Assembly (NCBI GenBank): GCA_003445125.1 | Contig: DLVP01000026.1 | Location: 5,388-12,658 of the forward strand | Reading direction: 5' to 3' | From: Oscillospiraceae bacterium | Lineage (GTDB): Bacteria; Bacillota; Clostridia; Oscillospirales; Ruminococcaceae | Length of the DNA: 7,271 nt | Shown here: piece after piece, positions 5,787 through 7,271 of the stretch | Layout: each line of letters starts with the position of its first letter | Numbering within the stretch: the stretch's first letter is position 1 | Program-made: the position numbers and the translations under genes | Notes under the pieces: generated by a model | The model's database searches: none | What the model saw: only the letters and a program-made list of their open reading frames with translations | What the model was told of the DNA's origin: nothing

Positions 5787-6503
5787 GTGATTTTACCGAC
5801 CGATCGCCTCTGTTTTCTGGGCGACAGCATCACCGAGGGTGTGGGAACCGAGAAAGCCTACTGGGCGTATATTGCCGAAAAAACCGGCGCCGAGGTTCAT
5901 TCGTTCGGCGTCAACGGCGCCGTGACAATCGGACTTTTTTCGCAGATGGACCGACTGGAACAAACCGTCGGCAAGGACTTTGATGTGCTGTTTGTCATGA
6001 TCGGCACCAATGATTTTTACGGATGTGTCCCAATCGGTAAATGGTTTTCCGAGTGCGAGGAAAAAATTCCCTGCAACAGCGACGGCAACGGGAATTTTAC
6101 CGCCTACACCACCCGCAAAAAACGGGAGCTTCTTTTGGACGACACCTTTTGCGGCAGACTCAACCGCGTGTTTTCGCAGATCCGCACGCGCTTTTTCGAC
6201 AAGCGCATCGTCCTGATGACCCCGATTCACCGCGCGTACGCCTACTTCGGCGGCACGAACATTCAGCCGAACGAGCTGTACGCCAACGGCGCGGGCGTGT
6301 TTTTCGACGAGTACGTTCGCTCAGTGCGTGAGGCGGCGGATATCTGGTCGCTGGAACTGGTCGATCTCTACCGCGACAGCGGGCTGTTTCCGCTGGAGGA
6401 CGGCAATGCCGCACGGTATTTTCACAGCGTGAACACGGATCGTCTGCACCCCAATACCTTCGGACACGAGCGCATTGCGGAAACCATTCTGCGCCGCATA
6501 TAA
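5787..6503 (+). CDS. SGNH/GDSL-family hydrolase (esterase or deacetylase type)
   Basis: This 238-residue protein (240 if started at the ATG at 5781) is an SGNH-fold serine hydrolase. Such enzymes cleave ester bonds in lipids, acylated sugars or acetylated glycans. Counted from the ATG at 5781, block I is GDSIT with nucleophile S16, block II has G43 in SFGVNG, block III is GTND with N77, and block V is DRLH with D220 and H223; all four blocks are intact. No signal peptide or membrane segment is present, so it should act in the cytoplasm. An insertion of about 45 residues after block III (around residues 80-125) is rich in charged and aromatic residues and may shape the substrate pocket. The GTG start was chosen because of ribosome-site spacing. 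It is the first gene of an operon with the phosphatase that follows after 14 bases. The substrate is not predictable. Confidence 0.92.
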   Translation: MILPTDRLCFLGDSITEGVGTEKAYWAYIAEKTGAEVHSFGVNGAVTIGLFSQMDRLEQTVGKDFDVLFVMIGTNDFYGCVPIGKWFSECEEKIPCNSDGNGNFTAYTTRKKRELLLDDTFCGRLNRVFSQIRTRFFDKRIVLMTPIHRAYAYFGGTNIQPNELYANGAGVFFDEYVRSVREAADIWSLELVDLYRDSGLFPLEDGNAARYFHSVNTDRLHPNTFGHERIAETILRRI

Positions 6504-6517
6504 ACAGGAGGGTCATC

Positions 6518-7141
6518 ATGCACATTTACATCATCCGGCACGGAGAAACCAACGCCAACACCGAAGGACGGCTGCAGGGATGGATGGACATTCCGCTGAA
6601 TCACGAGGGCGAACGTCTTGCCGTTATTACGGGAGAAGCCCTGCGCGGCACGAAGTTTGACGCCGCGTTTTCCAGTTCGCTCGGCCGCGCACGCCGCACG
6701 GCGGAGCTGGTGCTTTTGCACAGCGGCAACGGCGATATTCCCGTGCAGACCGACGATCGGATCAAAGAAATCTGCTGCGGAACGATGGAGGGCTGCTACC
6801 TGCGCGACCATCATGCTCCCGTGGACGGGCTTTTCAAGAACCCGCTTTCTTTCGGAAGATTCCCGCAGGGCGAGTCGGTACCGGAGGTCTGCACGCGGGC
6901 GCAGGCATTTCTGCGCGAGCTGGCGACAAAGCCGTATGAAAATGTGCTGATTGCGACCCACGCCTGCGCGCTGCGCGCGATGCTCAATTTCCTTTACGAA
7001 AATCCCGAGGATTTCTGGCACGGACATCCGCCGTATAACTGCGCCGTCAGTATTGTGGAGGCAAAGGACGGAAAACTGACGCTTGTTGCCGACGACCGCA
7101 TCTACTACGATCCCGCCGACTGCGTGGATCGTTTTCGTTGA
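6518..7141 (+). CDS. Histidine phosphatase family protein (phosphoglycerate-mutase-like)
   Basis: This 207-residue cytoplasmic protein belongs to the histidine phosphatase superfamily, branch 1. Visible catalytic residues are R7 and H8 in RHGET (H8 is the phospho-acceptor), R57 in SSLGRARRTAE, E84 as acid/base in the IKEICCGTMEG segment, and H148 in ATHACALRA. The GES motif (118-120) before the last helix pair is also typical. The length fits small broad-specificity phosphatases (GpmB, CobC or PhoE-like) better than the 230-250-residue glycolytic mutases, so phosphatase is the better name. The start is firm: AGGAGG ends 6 bases before the ATG. It is co-transcribed with the SGNH hydrolase. There are no cobalamin genes nearby to support a CobC role, and the substrate is unknown. 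No clear terminator follows; the 3' flank has only a weak hairpin and repeat R3. Confidence 0.93.
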   Translation: MHIYIIRHGETNANTEGRLQGWMDIPLNHEGERLAVITGEALRGTKFDAAFSSSLGRARRTAELVLLHSGNGDIPVQTDDRIKEICCGTMEGCYLRDHHAPVDGLFKNPLSFGRFPQGESVPEVCTRAQAFLRELATKPYENVLIATHACALRAMLNFLYENPEDFWHGHPPYNCAVSIVEAKDGKLTLVADDRIYYDPADCVDRFR

Positions 7142-7142
7142 G

Positions 7143-7168
7143 CCTCGTCTCCGCACAAGCGGTTGAGG
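7143..7168 (+). other. Weak hairpin after the phosphatase gene
   Basis: CCGC-ACAA-GCGG (7151-7162) is extended by CCTC/GAGG (7143-7146 with 7165-7168) across an unpaired internal loop. No T run follows. It may mark the 3' end of the operon, but it is a poor terminator by sequence. A second small stem, AAAGC-CGCA-GCTTT, lies at 7189-7202. Confidence 0.3.
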
Positions 7169-7210
7169 GATTGCCGTTCAAACGCCGAAAAGCCGCAGCT
7201 TTCTGCCGTA

Positions 7211-7271
7211 TTTCAGTCCCGCGGGCTCCTTTCGTCACGCTTACGCGTGCCACCTTCCTCCCGGAGGAAGG
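7211..7271 (-). repeat. Two-hairpin intergenic repeat R3, inverted exact copy of R1 (cut by window edge)
   Basis: The reverse complement equals 2499-2559 at all 61 bases: hairpin 1, TGG, hairpin 2, ACGAAAGGAG, CCCGCGGG, ACTGAAA. Similarity fades to the left, across the segment from about 7189 to 7210. The right end is the window edge, so any flank on the hairpin-1 side is not visible. It lies 69 bases beyond the phosphatase stop codon, on the opposite strand. Confidence 0.9.

Noticed and set aside
2499..7271. R1 and R3 as terminal inverted repeats of a composite transposon
   Set aside because: The hairpin-1 ends face outward in both copies and the enclosed genes are ordinary chromosomal ones with no transposase or integrase. 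Target duplications cannot be tested because the right copy is cut at the window edge.

Overview
The window looks like chromosome from a gut-type Clostridia (Bacillota, probably Oscillospirales or relatives). That placement is an inference. It rests on a GC content that looks to be in the mid-50s by eye, strong AGGAGG-type ribosome binding sites, a sigma-A-like extended -10 promoter, a Gram-positive-style ABC ATPase-permease fusion with no periplasmic adaptor, and intergenic repeats of a kind I recall from genomes of that group. No rRNA, tRNA, CRISPR array, transposase, integrase or phage gene is visible.

Layout. (1) Positions 9-2253, plus strand: two tandem but clearly different Gfo/Idh/MocA-family NAD(P)-dependent oxidoreductases, separated by 67 bp that hold a perfect 14-bp hairpin. 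They look like the end of a sugar or cyclitol catabolic operon whose start lies left of the window. (2) Positions 2254-2932: a gene-free region of about 680 bp between converging genes. It holds a bidirectional terminator candidate, two strong hairpins, a 49-bp direct repeat (copies A and B), and two members of a two-hairpin repeat family (R1 on plus, R2 on minus). (3) Positions 2933-5620, minus strand: an 895-residue ABC transporter with ATPase and MacB/FtsX-type permease in one chain and an extracellular domain of about 400 residues. (4) Positions 5621-5786: a divergent control region with a promoter for each direction and three TTAAG boxes spaced 10-11 bp apart. (5) Positions 5787-7141, plus strand: a two-gene operon of an SGNH/GDSL hydrolase and a histidine-phosphatase (phosphoglycerate-mutase-like) protein, 14 bp apart. 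(6) Positions 7142-7271: the 3' flank, ending in an inverted copy (R3) of the R1 repeat that matches it over 61 bp and is cut by the window edge.

How the parts may work together. The oxidoreductases probably oxidise or epimerise sugar hydroxyls in the cytoplasm. The ABC protein is of the mechanotransmission type: ATP hydrolysis drives movement of its external domain for export, lipoprotein release or peptide-antibiotic sensing and resistance. The TTAAG boxes suggest control by an OmpR/PhoB-type response regulator that is not encoded here. The SGNH hydrolase and the phosphatase are co-transcribed, but their substrates cannot be read from sequence.

Most notable observation. All protein genes belong to known families; I do not see a new defence or mobile system. 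The least explained signal is the repeat family. R1 and R2 share one architecture, and their first stems differ at two base pairs, both changed on the two sides so that pairing is kept. That pattern is expected when a folded RNA or single-stranded DNA structure is conserved.
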